DNA of 64,000 nucleotides from Neoroseomonas terrae (lineage in GTDB: Bacteria > Pseudomonadota > Alphaproteobacteria > Acetobacterales > Acetobacteraceae). The notes beneath the pieces are model-generated. The model searched no databases. It had not been told where the DNA came from and worked only from the letters and a program-made list of their open reading frames with translations. The position numbers and the translations under genes were made by a program. Below are positions 9,053-17,395 of this stretch, piece by piece. How positions within the stretch are numbered: the first letter of the stretch is position 1; the number at the start of each line of letters is the position of its first letter. The stretch lies in NCBI RefSeq assembly GCF_018129025.1, contig NZ_JAAEDI010000009.1:62001-126000 (forward strand), read 5' to 3'.

Positions 9053-9344
9053 CACGCCACCCGCGCGCGCGCCGCGCTTGTCAGGCCGCGCCGCAGCGGC
9101 CAGCATGATTGGAACCACGCGGTCCGGCCCCGGCCGGGCCGCGTTCCGCCCACGGCCCGGCGTAGCGGCGGGCGGCGCCCTTCCAGGCCCCGCCTTCCCG
9201 GAATCGGTGCGGGGCCGGTCCGGGGATCAGGGAAACGACGTCCAGGAAAGGTTGGGATCAGCCATCGGGTGCCGCGCGGCGTCCGCCTTGCACGTGACGC
9301 AAGGCCGGCGCCCGCCCGGTGGCCCGCACCCGAACGGAGTCCTC

Positions 9345-10508
9345 ATGCCGGCCTGGCTACCGCTGCTGCTCGGCTTCCTGACCGCGGTCGGACCGATCTC
9401 GACCGACATGTACCTGCCCGCCTTCCCGGCGATCGAGGCGGAGCTCGGTACCGCGCGCGGCAGCGTCGAGATCACCCTCGCCGCCTGGTTCGTCGGCCTG
9501 GCCATCGGCCAGCTCGTCCAGGGCACGCTCGCCGACCGGCTCGGCCGCCGCCGGCCGCTGCTGATCGGCACCGCGATCTACACCATCGCTTCCGCCGGCT
9601 GCGCCATGGCGACCGACATGCCGACCCTCGCCTTCTGGCGCTGCGTCGCCGCCTTCGGTGGCGCGGCCAGCGCCGTCATCCCGCGCGCCATGGTCCGCGA
9701 CCTCGCGGACGGCCTCGGCGCCGCGCGGCTGATGTCCAAGCTCATGCTGGTCATGGGCGCGGCCCCGATCCTGGCACCGAGCCTCGGCGGCCTTCTCCTC
9801 GGCGCCGGCGGCTGGCGCACGATCTTCTGGTTCGGCGTGGCCTATGGTGGCCTGTCCTGCCTGCTAGCCTGGCGCCTGCTCCCGGAAACCCTGCCGCCGG
9901 AGTTCCGCGCCCGCCGCTCCTTCGTGGCGCTGCTGGCCGATTTCATCCAGATCGCCCGCGAGCGTAGCTTCATCACCCACTCCCTGATGGGCGCGGCCGC
10001 CATGTTCTCTGTCTTCGCCTTCATCGGCGGGGCCCCCGGCGTCTACATCGAGCAATTCGGCGTCAACCCGACCTATTTCGGGCTGCTCTTCGCCATCAGC
10101 GCGACGGGCTTCATCGCCGCCTCCCAGCTCAACCCGTTCCTGCTGAACCGGTTCGGCGCCGAGCGCGTCCCCGCCTACGCCCTGCGCGCATCCGCCGTGG
10201 CCGTTGCCGTGCTGGTCACCGCCGCCGTCTCCGGTATCGGCGGGCTGCTCGGCATCTTCATCCCGGCCGCCGTCGCGATCGCCGTCATGGGCCTCGTCTT
10301 CCCCAACGCCGCGGTCGGCGCACTGTCGCGCCACCCGGCCCGGGCCGGCAGCGCCTCGGCATTGCTCGGCACGCTGCAATTCAGTTGCGCGGCACTGGGC
10401 AGCGCACTGGTGGGGGCGCTGGCCGATGGCACGCCGCGGCCGATGGCATTGCTGATGGTGGCCGGGACGGCGGTCGCGCTGGCAGCGGAGAGGCTGCGGC
10501 CGCGGTGA
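9345..10508 (+). CDS. MFS multidrug exporter, Bcr/CflA type
   Basis: 387 aa, 12-TM major facilitator. The Bcr/CflA signature STDMYLPAFPAIEAEL is at residues 18-33, followed by motif A (GTLADRLGRRRPLL). Drug:H+ antiport across the inner membrane is the family role. The 290 bp upstream hold no recognisable gene. The coding end at 10508 marks the edge of the core-like segment: 30 bp further lies a hairpin, then the serine recombinase remnant, whose minus-strand reading frame runs on into this gene in antisense. Confidence 0.9.
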   Translation: MPAWLPLLLGFLTAVGPISTDMYLPAFPAIEAELGTARGSVEITLAAWFVGLAIGQLVQGTLADRLGRRRPLLIGTAIYTIASAGCAMATDMPTLAFWRCVAAFGGAASAVIPRAMVRDLADGLGAARLMSKLMLVMGAAPILAPSLGGLLLGAGGWRTIFWFGVAYGGLSCLLAWRLLPETLPPEFRARRSFVALLADFIQIARERSFITHSLMGAAAMFSVFAFIGGAPGVYIEQFGVNPTYFGLLFAISATGFIAASQLNPFLLNRFGAERVPAYALRASAVAVAVLVTAAVSGIGGLLGIFIPAAVAIAVMGLVFPNAAVGALSRHPARAGSASALLGTLQFSCAALGSALVGALADGTPRPMALLMVAGTAVALAAERLRPR

Positions 10509-10535
10509 CGCGGCTGATTCGGCCAACGGAGATCG

Positions 10536-10553
10536 GAGGGGCGCTGCCCCCTC
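10536..10553. terminator. GC hairpin after the MFS gene
   Basis: GAGGGGCGCTGCCCCCTC forms a six-pair hairpin 28 bp past the MFS stop. It may terminate the MFS transcript. It has no T tract. Confidence 0.4.
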
Positions 10554-10572
10554 ATAGTCCCCTTTACCGAAC
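10551..10572 (+). repeat. 22-nt near-repeat, left copy (inverted partner at 48984)
   Basis: CTCATAGTCC followed by CCTTTACCGAAC matches the reverse complement of 48984-49005 at 18 of 22 positions without gaps. TGGAT follows both after a small offset. It lies where recombinase similarity ends and core-like sequence begins, so it may be a relic of an attachment or recombination site. Confidence 0.5.
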
Positions 10573-11934
10573 CGCTGGATACGGCGTTGATGAGACTGCG
10601 GCTAGTCTCATCGGCGCCGTTCGCGAAGGCCCCGCCCGCCTGGAGCATGGCCATGAGGTGCCCGACCAACTCGATGCCGGGCGGATCGTCCGGCCCATCG
10701 CCGGGGGTGATGATGACCTTGTCGATCAGGGCACGGGCGGCTTCCAGGACCTCCGTGCCCTTGCCGGCCTGGAGACCTGACTGGAGCTGCGCGACCTTCG
10801 CGGCGTAGACCTGCGCGAGGTTCGGCATGAGGGCCGGCGGCGAGGCCGGTTCGGTGGACGCCATCGTTACCAACTCGTCGCGGCGGGCCTCGAGGTCGGA
10901 CAGCTTCTTCATGACCCCGGCAGCCTTGAGCCCGTCGGAGATCGCCTCAACCAGGTTCTCGATCTTGCGCTCGACGGCCTGGAGTTCGCGCCGACGCATC
11001 TCGGCGCCCGCGGAGGCTTCGGCCGACAGCCGGTTCCATTCCGCGATGAACGCCTTGCAGAACGCCTCGACCAGATCCGGCCGCATCAGCCGCCGGGCCA
11101 ACGCATCGAGCACCCGCGCCTCGAGCGTCACGCGGCGGACCGTCTGGCGGTTTCGGCAGCCCTGCCCCGCGCGGGCCGCGAGACAGGCCAGGTAGTCCCG
11201 CCCCACCGCCGAGAACGCCTTCCCGCAGCAACCGCAGAACACCTTGCCGCTGAGGAGGTGCTTCGGTCGCCGCTGGTCCCAGAAGGAGTTGCCGCGGTTC
11301 TGCTCGACCGGCGACGCCTCCTTGGCGAGGCGGGCCTGCGCCTGCCGCCAGAGTTCGTCGTCGATGATCCGCAGCGTTTCCACCGGCGTCTCGACCATGG
11401 CCTTCTTGGGATGGATGCGCCTGACCCAGCCACCGCGGACGGGATCGCGTCGGCGACTGGTCCGGTTCCAGACCTGGACCCCGGCATAGAGCGGGTTGCG
11501 CAACAGGCCATTCTCGCGGCCCGGCCGCCCGCGGATCGTCCAGTCATGCCAGGGCCGGCCCTCGGGGCCGGGGACGCCTTCGGCGTTGAGCGCTCGGGCG
11601 ATGGCCAACGGGCTGGCGCCGCCGACATAGTCGCGAAAGATCCGCCGCACGACGACCGCGCAGGCCTCATCCACCTCGCGCAGCCCGCGCAGCGGCTCCC
11701 CATCCGGGCCGAACTGGCGGATGGCGCGATACCCATAGGCCAAACGACCGGTCCCGAACCCCTGCCGCGCGCGACCTTCCAAACCGCGATGGGTCTTCTG
11801 CGCCAGGTCCTTGAGATACAGCGCCCCCATCGTGCCCTTGAGCCCGACATGGAGTTCGGAGATCTCACCCTCGGCCACCCGGCGCATCATGACGCCGTGA
11901 CCGGGATGATCGCTGGAGCCGTGTCGGCCGGATC

Positions 11935-12430
11935 GTGGTTGTAGGCCGCCCCGCCACGAACCGGCGCAATGGCGAACGCCTGGCGGTAATCCTCTATAGT
12001 CGCCCCCTCGACCTGGTGTTGGACGACGAAGGCAACCGCTGGCCTGTCGTAGCAGGCGGGGTGCGCCTTGCTGACGGGCGGGGCGTTCGCGTCGAAACCG
12101 ACCGCCACCCCGATAAGCTGGTCGAAGCACTGCGCTGGTCGATCGAGGAAGGCGCCGCTAATCCCCTTCGCCCCGGCCGACATGGTGAAGGCCCGCCCGA
12201 GTGTCTGGGAATCGGTGAAGGGCGCCGAGCACGAGAAAGAGCGCACCATTGGCACGGTAGCCCCGCACCCGCTGGTAGACCCGCAGCGGAACCAACTGCG
12301 CGGCTTCGCCGGCTTCGTCCGTGCCCGGTATCGACGGAGCGCAGGCAGGGGGCGCTGGCCCTTCGCCCTGCTCCCGGCCAGCAACGGCCGCGCAGTGCTG
12401 GAGGCGATCACGGGACCGCTCGCGGTCTAG
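11935..12430 (+). pseudogene. unrecognised coding remnant with a frame change
   Basis: A plus-strand frame encodes ERLAVILYSRPLDLVLDD and onward to EALRWSIEEG (to about 12155). A different frame then continues with ADMVKARPSVWESVKGAE and ends in RWPFALLPASNGRAVLEAIT at the stop 12428-12430. Both stretches look protein-like and the switch suggests one gene broken by a frameshift near 12150-12180. No family is recognised. It sits directly upstream of the truncated recombinase and is probably element cargo. Confidence 0.35.
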
Positions 12431-12575
12431 GAGCGCCTGTCGCCGGCAAGCGCCGCGACGGCGGAGAAGGTACGGCCCGAGGCAACGCAGCCGCAGGAAG
12501 CTCCTCGCCCACGGCCCGAACCTCCCGCCCCCGAATCCCTGATCAGATGACTTACCTGATCGCCCAGGCCGCTAC

Positions 12576-12773
12576 CTACGACTGCGGCCCCTTCTGCCCC
12601 GGCTCGGTCGTTGGGTCTTCCGCATCGGCCGGCACCGGATCCTTCGGCAGGATCTTCTTGCTGGGATCGGTCAGCGAGGGCGGATCGCTGGCCGGGAAGG
12701 AATCATCGAGTTGGTCATCGAGCGGCGTGATGATCTTCCGGGTATCGGACTTCGGCTAGGGTGCCTCGGTCAT
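12576..12773 (-). pseudogene. DDSFPASDPP-motif small protein with an in-frame TAG
   Basis: From the ATG at 12773 the minus strand reads MTEAP, then TAG (12756-12758), then continues in the same frame for 59 codons to a second TAG. The continuation contains ITPLDDQLDDSFPASDPPS, the hallmark of a very common family of 60-80-aa alphaproteobacterial proteins of unknown role. A good ribosome site (GGAGAGGAG) precedes the ATG. So this is a family member interrupted at codon 6 by a stop, or a start further downstream is used (no ATG is obvious). One base change would restore it. Confidence 0.7.
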
Positions 12774-13005
12774 GGTGGCGGCTCCTCTCCTGGCTGAGCG
12801 AAACTAACCGCCGGCCGCCGGAATGGTTGCGGTGCGTCGCCAGAGCGCCGCGCGATTGAAGAGAATGCCAATTGGCAGAATTTTAGCGGATGTTCGCCAA
12901 GAGGCGTGGGCGGATTCCTCGCGAGAATGATGGTTATCGCGACTGATGACCGCAATCGGACCAAAGGGTGAGTGAGCCTATCACCGCCGCCGTCGGGGCG
13001 CGGGC
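12774..13005. other. AT-richer intergenic stretch with palindrome
   Basis: No gene seen. The perfect 12-bp palindrome TGCCAATTGGCA at 12866-12877 lies about 95 bp upstream of the DDSFPASDPP gene and could be a regulator site. Confidence 0.3.
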
Positions 13006-13446
13006 ATGGGCGCCAGGACAAGGGACCAGGGCATGCGTAGGCCAGCAGCAGGCAATACGGGTGGCGCGGTGCGCGGCGCGGGTGGCATGGGACAGACGCG
13101 CGCGTGCGCAGACGCCCGCGAAGCCGCAAGGGTGGGGGCGGCGCTCCGGAGGGGGGCGGGAGCGGACGACCTCCCGGCCGACGATGACGCCCCCGTAATC
13201 AACCGGGTGTGGATGCAGGAAGGCCGGCGGCGTGTGCCGCTCGCGCTGGCTGATGTGCAGATCGGCGCCATGACGCTGACCTTCGGCGTGGCGATGCTGC
13301 GGGGCGGCCGGTGGGAGCTGCGCCCGCCCCTGTCGCCCGATCGGCTGGAGCCCGGCGTTGATATGCCCGCGCCGGACAAGGCCCGCCTGGTCGCTGCCAT
13401 CATCGTCCGCGTGAAAGCCGACCTCGCGCCCAACGCCCGGAAGTGA
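13006..13446 (+). CDS. hypothetical protein, basic N-terminus
   Basis: 146 aa, unrecognised. The first 60 residues are Arg/Gly/Ala-rich and may be partly out of the true gene. The C-terminal 85 residues (from VINRVWMQEGRRRVPLALAD through MTLTFGVAMLRGGRW to RLVAAIIVRVKADL) have the look of a folded domain, so a downstream start is possible. It is 560 bp before the ParA gene on the same strand and ends shortly before a perfect palindromic hairpin. Likely element-borne. Confidence 0.45.
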   Translation: MGARTRDQGMRRPAAGNTGGAVRGAGGMGQTRACADAREAARVGAALRRGAGADDLPADDDAPVINRVWMQEGRRRVPLALADVQIGAMTLTFGVAMLRGGRWELRPPLSPDRLEPGVDMPAPDKARLVAAIIVRVKADLAPNARK

Positions 13447-13551
13447 TGAGGAAGTGATGATTCCGGGAATTGGTGCCCGGCTTCATCACGGCGCCGCCGG
13501 GTTTCGCAGCACCCTACGCAGACGCGCGAGGGATTTGCCCGCCGTACGCGC

Positions 13552-13567
13552 AGCCCCGCGCGGGGCT
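13552..13567. terminator. 16-bp perfect palindrome between convergent genes
   Basis: AGCCCCGCGCGGGGCT directly abuts the stop codon of the leftward small gene at 13567 and lies 105 bp after the rightward gene, a likely bidirectional stop. Confidence 0.45.
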
Positions 13568-13728
13568 CAGCCTTCCTTGGCCGGCTTCTCGAGCCGATCA
13601 AGTAGGGCAATGACCGAATGAAACCCCTGCATGTCCTGCCCGGCGGCGTGGCGGATCTGGGCAGGTGCGACCTCCGCCTGATGATCGGCGGGGGACAGCG
13701 GAGGACGGACGCAAGCTGTTTCCGGCAT
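13567..13728 (-). CDS. small hypothetical protein, 53 aa
   Basis: Start at ATG 13728 is chosen because AAGGAG lies 6 bp upstream; an ATG seven codons further up lacks this. The protein (MPETACVRPPLSPADHQAEV... ending HSVIALLDRLEKPAKEG) has a hydrophilic first half and an amphipathic C-terminal helix. No family recognised. It is leftward, with another tiny ORF just upstream. Confidence 0.5.
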   Translation of the reverse strand: MPETACVRPPLSPADHQAEVAPAQIRHAAGQDMQGFHSVIALLDRLEKPAKEG

Positions 13729-13773
13729 TGAGGTCTCCTTCTGCGCCAAGGTTTCACAGATCCGTGCGGATAT

Positions 13774-13860
13774 CTACCCTGGGTTTAGTAATAGAAACCA
13801 AAGCCCGGTGGCGAGTGCGACGCCTAAGACGAGCAACAGGGCTTCCAGAACCCAATCCAT
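13774..13860 (-). CDS. possible 28-aa single-span membrane peptide
   Basis: The frame MDWVLEALLLVLGVALATG... encodes a near-perfect transmembrane helix ending in two residues before TAG. The sequence GTGAGGGC touches the ATG, so the ribosome site is close and weak. Composition is unlike a random frame, and several similar membrane peptides occur in this region, but this is a prediction only. Confidence 0.35.
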   Translation of the reverse strand: MDWVLEALLLVLGVALATGLWFLLLNPG

Positions 13861-14009
13861 GCCCTCACAACGCAGTATCGAGGCGCCGGATGCGCTGGCG
13901 CCCGCAAGGTTCATCCCCCAGCCGAATTGGTAATTCGCCCATCGCGGCCATTGCCAATCAGACGGGAGCCGGGGCTTAGTGCGGCCAATGTGAGAGAGAG
14001 GCCGCGCCG

Positions 14010-14678
14010 ATGCCGCCGCAAATCCTGGCCGTGGGGAACCTGAAAGGCGGGACTGGTAAAACGACGCTGGCGGTCAACCTGGCCGCCGAGCTGGCGGGAA
14101 AGCGCAAGGTGCATCTGGTTGATGCCGACGCGCAGGAATCCGCTACCGAGTGGTTCCAACTGGATGGCGGGTTGCCCTTCACCTGCGAAGCCCTTCCCCT
14201 GGACGACCCCGGCGAGGCCGCGGGCTGGATTGCGCGCATCACCACTAACCCGGCCGACCTAGTCGTTGTGGATCTTCCGCCGCACACGGGAGCGGCGACC
14301 GCGGCGGCGCTGATCCTGGCCGACCTGTTCCTTGTGCCGATCGGCCCCTCCACCCTGGACATACGGGCCGCGGCGAAGGCGTTGGACATGCTGACCGAGG
14401 CGCGGGAGGCCCGCGAGGACGGGAAACCGGCGGCGCTGCTGATCCTTTCCAAGGTGGACCGGCGCACGGCCGCCGGGCGCGAGATCGAGGCGGCGTTGCA
14501 TGAGATGGGCGAGCCTGTCGGCCCCATGGTCGGGCTGCGCTCCGCCTTCGTGGATGCCGCGTCGGGGGGAAGCTGGATCGGCGCCTATGCGCCCCGCTCC
14601 GTCGCGCACCAGGAAATCGCGACCCTCGCGGCCGTCGCCGCCCGCATTCTGAAAGGCAAGAAACATGGCACCGCCTAA
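14010..14678 (+). CDS. parA: ParA family partition ATPase
   Basis: 222 aa. The deviant Walker A motif KGGTGKTT (residues 12-19) and the following VHLVDADAQ and VVVDLPPHTG place it in the small type Ib ParA group that lacks an N-terminal DNA-binding domain. Such proteins segregate plasmids and are common on plasmid-like or integrative elements. The next gene overlaps it by 14 bp and encodes a ribbon-helix-helix-like partner. No rep gene is present, so partition genes here are probably relics or part of an integrated element. Confidence 0.93.
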   Translation: MPPQILAVGNLKGGTGKTTLAVNLAAELAGKRKVHLVDADAQESATEWFQLDGGLPFTCEALPLDDPGEAAGWIARITTNPADLVVVDLPPHTGAATAAALILADLFLVPIGPSTLDIRAAAKALDMLTEAREAREDGKPAALLILSKVDRRTAAGREIEAALHEMGEPVGPMVGLRSAFVDAASGGSWIGAYAPRSVAHQEIATLAAVAARILKGKKHGTA

Positions 14679-15021
14679 GCGCCCGTCCCTGGTCGGAGCC
14701 ATGAAGGCGGCGAAGGATGCCGCCGGGCGCACCGCGCAGCCGCCCGAGGCAGCCCCGGTCGCTTCACAGCCTTCACCAGCCGCCGAGACGCCCGCGCCGC
14801 TGGCGGCCCCTCCAGGCCCCGCAAAACGCGACCGCAGCCTGTCGGATCGCAGCGCCACCACGGCCCTGCACATTCCCCGCGAGCAACTGCACCTGTTGCG
14901 CCTGGTGGCCGTGGCGCGGGCGAACCGGGAAGGCGGCGGGCGGCCGAGCGTGTCCAACGTCCTGCGCGAGCTGATCGAGGCGAACCGGGCGGCGCTCGAG
15001 CGCGAGGCCGCCGGCGGGTAG
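14665..15021 (+). CDS. ParB-like ribbon-helix-helix partner of ParA
   Basis: 118 aa. A proline/alanine-rich flexible N-terminus (about residues 20-55) precedes a C-terminal RHH-like segment: TTALHIPREQLHLLRLVAVAR, then GRPSVSNVLRELIEANRAALERE. This is the layout of type Ib centromere-binding proteins. It overlaps parA by 14 bp, so the two are translationally coupled. A cognate centromere array was sought around 13900-14010 and 15022-15425, but no clear iterons were seen. Confidence 0.75.
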   Translation: MAPPKRPSLVGAMKAAKDAAGRTAQPPEAAPVASQPSPAAETPAPLAAPPGPAKRDRSLSDRSATTALHIPREQLHLLRLVAVARANREGGGRPSVSNVLRELIEANRAALEREAAGG

Positions 15022-15425
15022 CTGGCGGCCGTTATGGGGCGATAGAAAATGGCGCTGCGGTTGCTGGCGCTCGGGCTTCTAGTCCCGGGATACCCCGGCG
15101 GCGCGCGGCCGGCCGCGCTGGAAGCCGCCCGCATGACCGCCGAAATCCGCCCCTTCCCGCAGGCCCTCGATATCTCGGCCCGCCCCGATCCTGACGAGCT
15201 GGCCGAAGGTGGGGGCGCTCGGGGGCCCGTCCTACGCACACCGCGGCGCGTTGATTGACTGTTAGCCCGGCGGGCATGTTTGCGTGCTGCGGATGGCCGG
15301 GCATCCCCTCGACGGTTCAGGCTTCGGCGCACCGGGGACGATCACGTACCTGATCAACTTGTGGCTCGACCACCAATGCCTGCCACCGTGGATCAGGTTG
15401 GCGGCTGCGGCGAGGGGTTAGTGGG
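15022..15425. other. 403-bp stretch without a convincing gene
   Basis: A 69-codon plus-strand frame at 15049-15258 starts with a hydrophobic stretch but lacks a good ribosome site and has low-information sequence afterwards. Overlapping minus-strand frames are no better. No repeats or iterons seen. Confidence 0.4.
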
Positions 15426-15836
15426 CTACCGGCGGCCACGCCACCCCCAGCGCCGGATTGCGGAGGCAGCGATCGGAACGACTAGCGGGGCGGCCCCGGT
15501 CACCAGCCCTAGCGGAACCTCCTTCCTGGCAGCCATCAGCGCTTGCTGCCGCACCTGCCGTGCTTCCTCAGCAATCGGATCACGACGGCGGGCCAGGACG
15601 ATGAAGCCTCCCGCGACCACGATATCGATAGCAGCGACTATCCCGACGGCAGCTGCAAAGTTGAAATGCTGGCCCAGCAAGGCTGCGAGCGCGACGTGAA
15701 GGGCAATGAGCGCCGCTACCGCGAACACCGCTCCGGCGGCCAGCCATGCCGCGGATACGGCGGCTGCGGCTGCTTTCCTTCGCACGTAGATGGCTTGAGC
15801 CTCGGCCGCCACGGAGAGCAACCGAAGCGGGCGCAT
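15426..15836 (-). CDS. holin-like / phage holin superfamily membrane protein
   Basis: 136 aa with two strong transmembrane segments (about 27-52 and 60-84) separated by a short polar turn, an amphipathic stretch rich in Arg/Gln/Glu, and a short hydrophobic segment near the C-terminus. This resembles the small two-TM 'phage holin family' proteins that in alphaproteobacteria sit beside DUF883/YqjD-type genes, as here (2-bp gap). It is more likely an envelope-stress protein than a lysis protein. Function is unproven. Confidence 0.65.
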   Translation of the reverse strand: MRPLRLLSVAAEAQAIYVRRKAAAAAVSAAWLAAGAVFAVAALIALHVALAALLGQHFNFAAAVGIVAAIDIVVAGGFIVLARRRDPIAEEARQVRQQALMAARKEVPLGLVTGAAPLVVPIAASAIRRWGWRGRR

Positions 15837-15838
15837 CG

Positions 15839-16159
15839 TCAGCCGCGCAGCAAAAGGCCGAGGGTTATACTGCCGAAGAATGCGGTGCAGAGGGCCGCTA
15901 GCGGCTGATCGCGGATCGTGATTCCCGCATGGCGCACCAACGCTTCGGCTTGGTCCGCAGCAGGCCGCAGGCGCGCGGCGGCGGTGCGGCGCGCCACTAG
16001 GCTCTCGACCTGTTCGCGAAGTGCGGCGACCTCAGCAGCAAGCACGCCGGGCGATGGCGCGGCCAACTCAAGAAGCGTGTCCTTTGCTTTCTCGTGCTCC
16101 TTGAGGGCAGCATCCACGCTTTCCGCCAGGTCGGTAGCGCCGTTCGTGGTCGAATTCAT
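15839..16159 (-). CDS. DUF883/YqjD-ElaB-like membrane-anchored protein
   Basis: 106 aa. A long amphipathic helical region (residues 10-75) precedes GITIRDQPLAALCTAFFGSITLGLLLRG, a C-terminal tail-anchor helix, which is the YqjD/ElaB architecture (inner-membrane, ribosome-associated in E. coli). The ATG at 16159 has GAGGGGA just upstream; the longer open frame above it is not needed. It is followed after 2 bp by the holin-like gene, an operon often seen together. Confidence 0.7.
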   Translation of the reverse strand: MNSTTNGATDLAESVDAALKEHEKAKDTLLELAAPSPGVLAAEVAALREQVESLVARRTAAARLRPAADQAEALVRHAGITIRDQPLAALCTAFFGSITLGLLLRG

Positions 16160-16378
16160 GGTCCCCTCGCTACGGCCGCCACAACGGTATTGGCCGGCTT
16201 CCGGCGAGGACGCCCTCGCCGGTCGCGTATGCCCAAAGACACCCGTCCCCTCGTGTTGCATTCCCAGGGACGGCTGCCACGGTCGCAGCGCAGCAGCTCC
16301 CGTCTCGCTGTAACGCGGCCGAAGCCACTTGCGATGCGCCAACACCAGCCGGTGAGCGTGCAGGTGCGAAAGCCGCGT

Positions 16379-16530
16379 TTACGCCGCCTTCAACGCGCGG
16401 AAGGCTGCCTTTGGCTCCCGATCGAGGATCACCAGCAGCGCGCGGGCTGCGGGGTCGAGCTTGGTTGCGGTGCTGTTCCCAATTGCGCACCGTCGCGACC
16501 GGAACGCCGATCGCACCGCCGGTGGCTCAG
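16379..16530 (-). pseudogene. remnant of an XRE-family antitoxin (HigA/NadS-like)
   Basis: One minus-strand frame reads IGVPVATVRNWEQHRN, the recognition helix and following motif of HigA/NadS-type antitoxins. A neighbouring frame then gives TKLDPAARALLVILDREPKA and ends at 16379, the family's C-terminal helix. A single-base frameshift near 16450 separates them and the N-terminal half is missing. No toxin partner is left. Confidence 0.65.
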
Positions 16531-16603
16531 GCGTAAAGTGCGGGCGCGGGAGGTAATTGACCGCGCTGGAGGGGGGCGTCGTGCCGATCATTACTCCAGA
16601 CAG

Positions 16604-17047
16604 ATGACCCTTGAACAAAACGGCGATGATGGCCCCTGTGGTGCCTCGGAGGTGCGTTGGATCGGTGATCCCGGCGGGCTGACTCAGTTCGGGGTTCTCG
16701 AGGAACGTCTAGCTCCTGGCTCAAGGTCTGCCCTGAAGCACTGGCACATGGCGGAAGACGAGATGGTCTACGTCTTGTCTGGGGAGGTAACCGTCGTGGA
16801 GGGAGATGTGGCGACCAGCCTTCGGCCGGGCGATGCGGCGACATTCCCCGCTGGTCTCGCAGTCGGGCACTGCGTGGAGAACCGGTCGTCGGCCCCTTGC
16901 CGTTATCTCGTTGTAGGGACCCGAGCCGACACCGACATAATCACTTACCCTGACAGCGGGAAGCGATGCGTCCGGTTGAGGTGTTTGGATGGGGACTTGT
17001 GGATCGACACGTCAGGGAAGCCCACTGAGTCGCCCTATCGCGACTAA
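16604..17047 (+). CDS. single-domain cupin protein
   Basis: 147 aa beta-barrel cupin. Motif 1 is H-W-H-x4-E (HWHMAEDEMVYVLSGE, about 46-61) and motif 2 contains PAGLAVGHCVEN (about 82-93), so the metal ligands His, His, Glu and His are present. The tail (DIITYPDSGKRC...DLWID) is typical of stand-alone cupins of unknown substrate. Start ATG 16604 begins the family homology; the longer open frame upstream crosses the antitoxin remnant and is not coding. No pathway partner nearby. Confidence 0.8.
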   Translation: MTLEQNGDDGPCGASEVRWIGDPGGLTQFGVLEERLAPGSRSALKHWHMAEDEMVYVLSGEVTVVEGDVATSLRPGDAATFPAGLAVGHCVENRSSAPCRYLVVGTRADTDIITYPDSGKRCVRLRCLDGDLWIDTSGKPTESPYRD

Positions 17048-17167
17048 CGCCGAACCGATGCCTGCCCAACAGGACTGCGCAGCCCACTCAACCCTCAGGC
17101 GGATCGGTGGCCTGGTTGCGAGGTGGCAGTTGAGCGCATCTGCGATGACGGCCGCGAGTACGTAGAG

Positions 17168-17192
17168 GCAACTGCCCATCGGCCGCGGCGTT
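17168..17192 (+). promoter_or_regulatory. candidate EcfG-type stress promoter
   Basis: GCAAC, 16 bp, CGTT, close to the alphaproteobacterial general-stress sigma EcfG consensus (GGAAC-N16/17-CGTT), 27 bp before the small membrane-protein gene. One mismatch in the -35 box. Short degenerate motifs like this occur by chance. Confidence 0.35.
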
Positions 17193-17218
17193 GCGGCTCG
17201 ACACATTAGGGGGCGTCT

Positions 17219-17374
17219 ATGCCTAGTCCCGAAAAGCAGCTGCCGCCGGATGCCCGCGACGCGACGACGCGCATGCGGCAGGGCAAGACGCTCGGCGTGA
17301 TGCGCTGGGTTCTGGGCGCATCGCTTCTGATGGTGGTGGTGGGATTCCTGGTCGCGTTCGTGATCGCGCGATAG
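17219..17374 (+). CDS. 51-aa single-span membrane protein
   Basis: The ATG at 17219 has AGGGGGCG about 6 bp upstream. The first 28 residues are hydrophilic (MPSPEKQLPPDARDATTRMR) and the rest is one transmembrane helix (VMRWVLGASLLMVVVGFLVA). N-in tail-anchored topology is likely. A possible EcfG-type promoter lies before it. Small proteins of this plan are common in rhizobia and acetobacteria but have no assigned role. Confidence 0.6.
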   Translation: MPSPEKQLPPDARDATTRMRQGKTLGVMRWVLGASLLMVVVGFLVAFVIAR

Positions 17375-17395
17375 CTTCGGCTGCCTGGCGTGGAT

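Larger units (their letters stand above)
10175..11890 (-). pseudogene. large serine recombinase lacking its catalytic domain
   Basis: Reading leftward from 11890 the frame gives AEGEISELHVGLKGTM and LAQKTHRGLEGRA, the exact junction after the resolvase catalytic domain. The recombinase domain, a zinc ribbon (FCGCCGKAF...C..C) and a coiled coil follow. The roughly 110-residue N-terminal domain with the catalytic serine is absent: upstream of 11890 no frame encodes it. Recombinase similarity ends near 10545, after which the frame stays open through the 3' end of the MFS gene (stop at 10175), so a 3' rearrangement is also likely. It was probably the integrase of an element whose left edge is about 10510-10560. 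It cannot be active alone. Confidence 0.85.

Noticed and set aside
6512-9118. 868-codon minus-strand frame opposite the P-type ATPase
   Set aside because: Composition (Gly/Asp/Arg-rich, no domains) is that of an antisense shadow of a GC-rich gene.
15049-15258. 69-codon plus-strand frame after the RHH gene
   Set aside because: Hydrophobic start, but no good ribosome site and low-information tail; left as gap.
13900-15425. Search for iterons or a parS array near ParA
   Set aside because: No tandem repeats of 6-20 bp were seen by eye on either side.
15426-15836. Reading the holin-like gene as part of a prophage lysis cassette
   Set aside because: No endolysin, spanin or structural phage genes; the DUF883 neighbour points to a stress-type pair.
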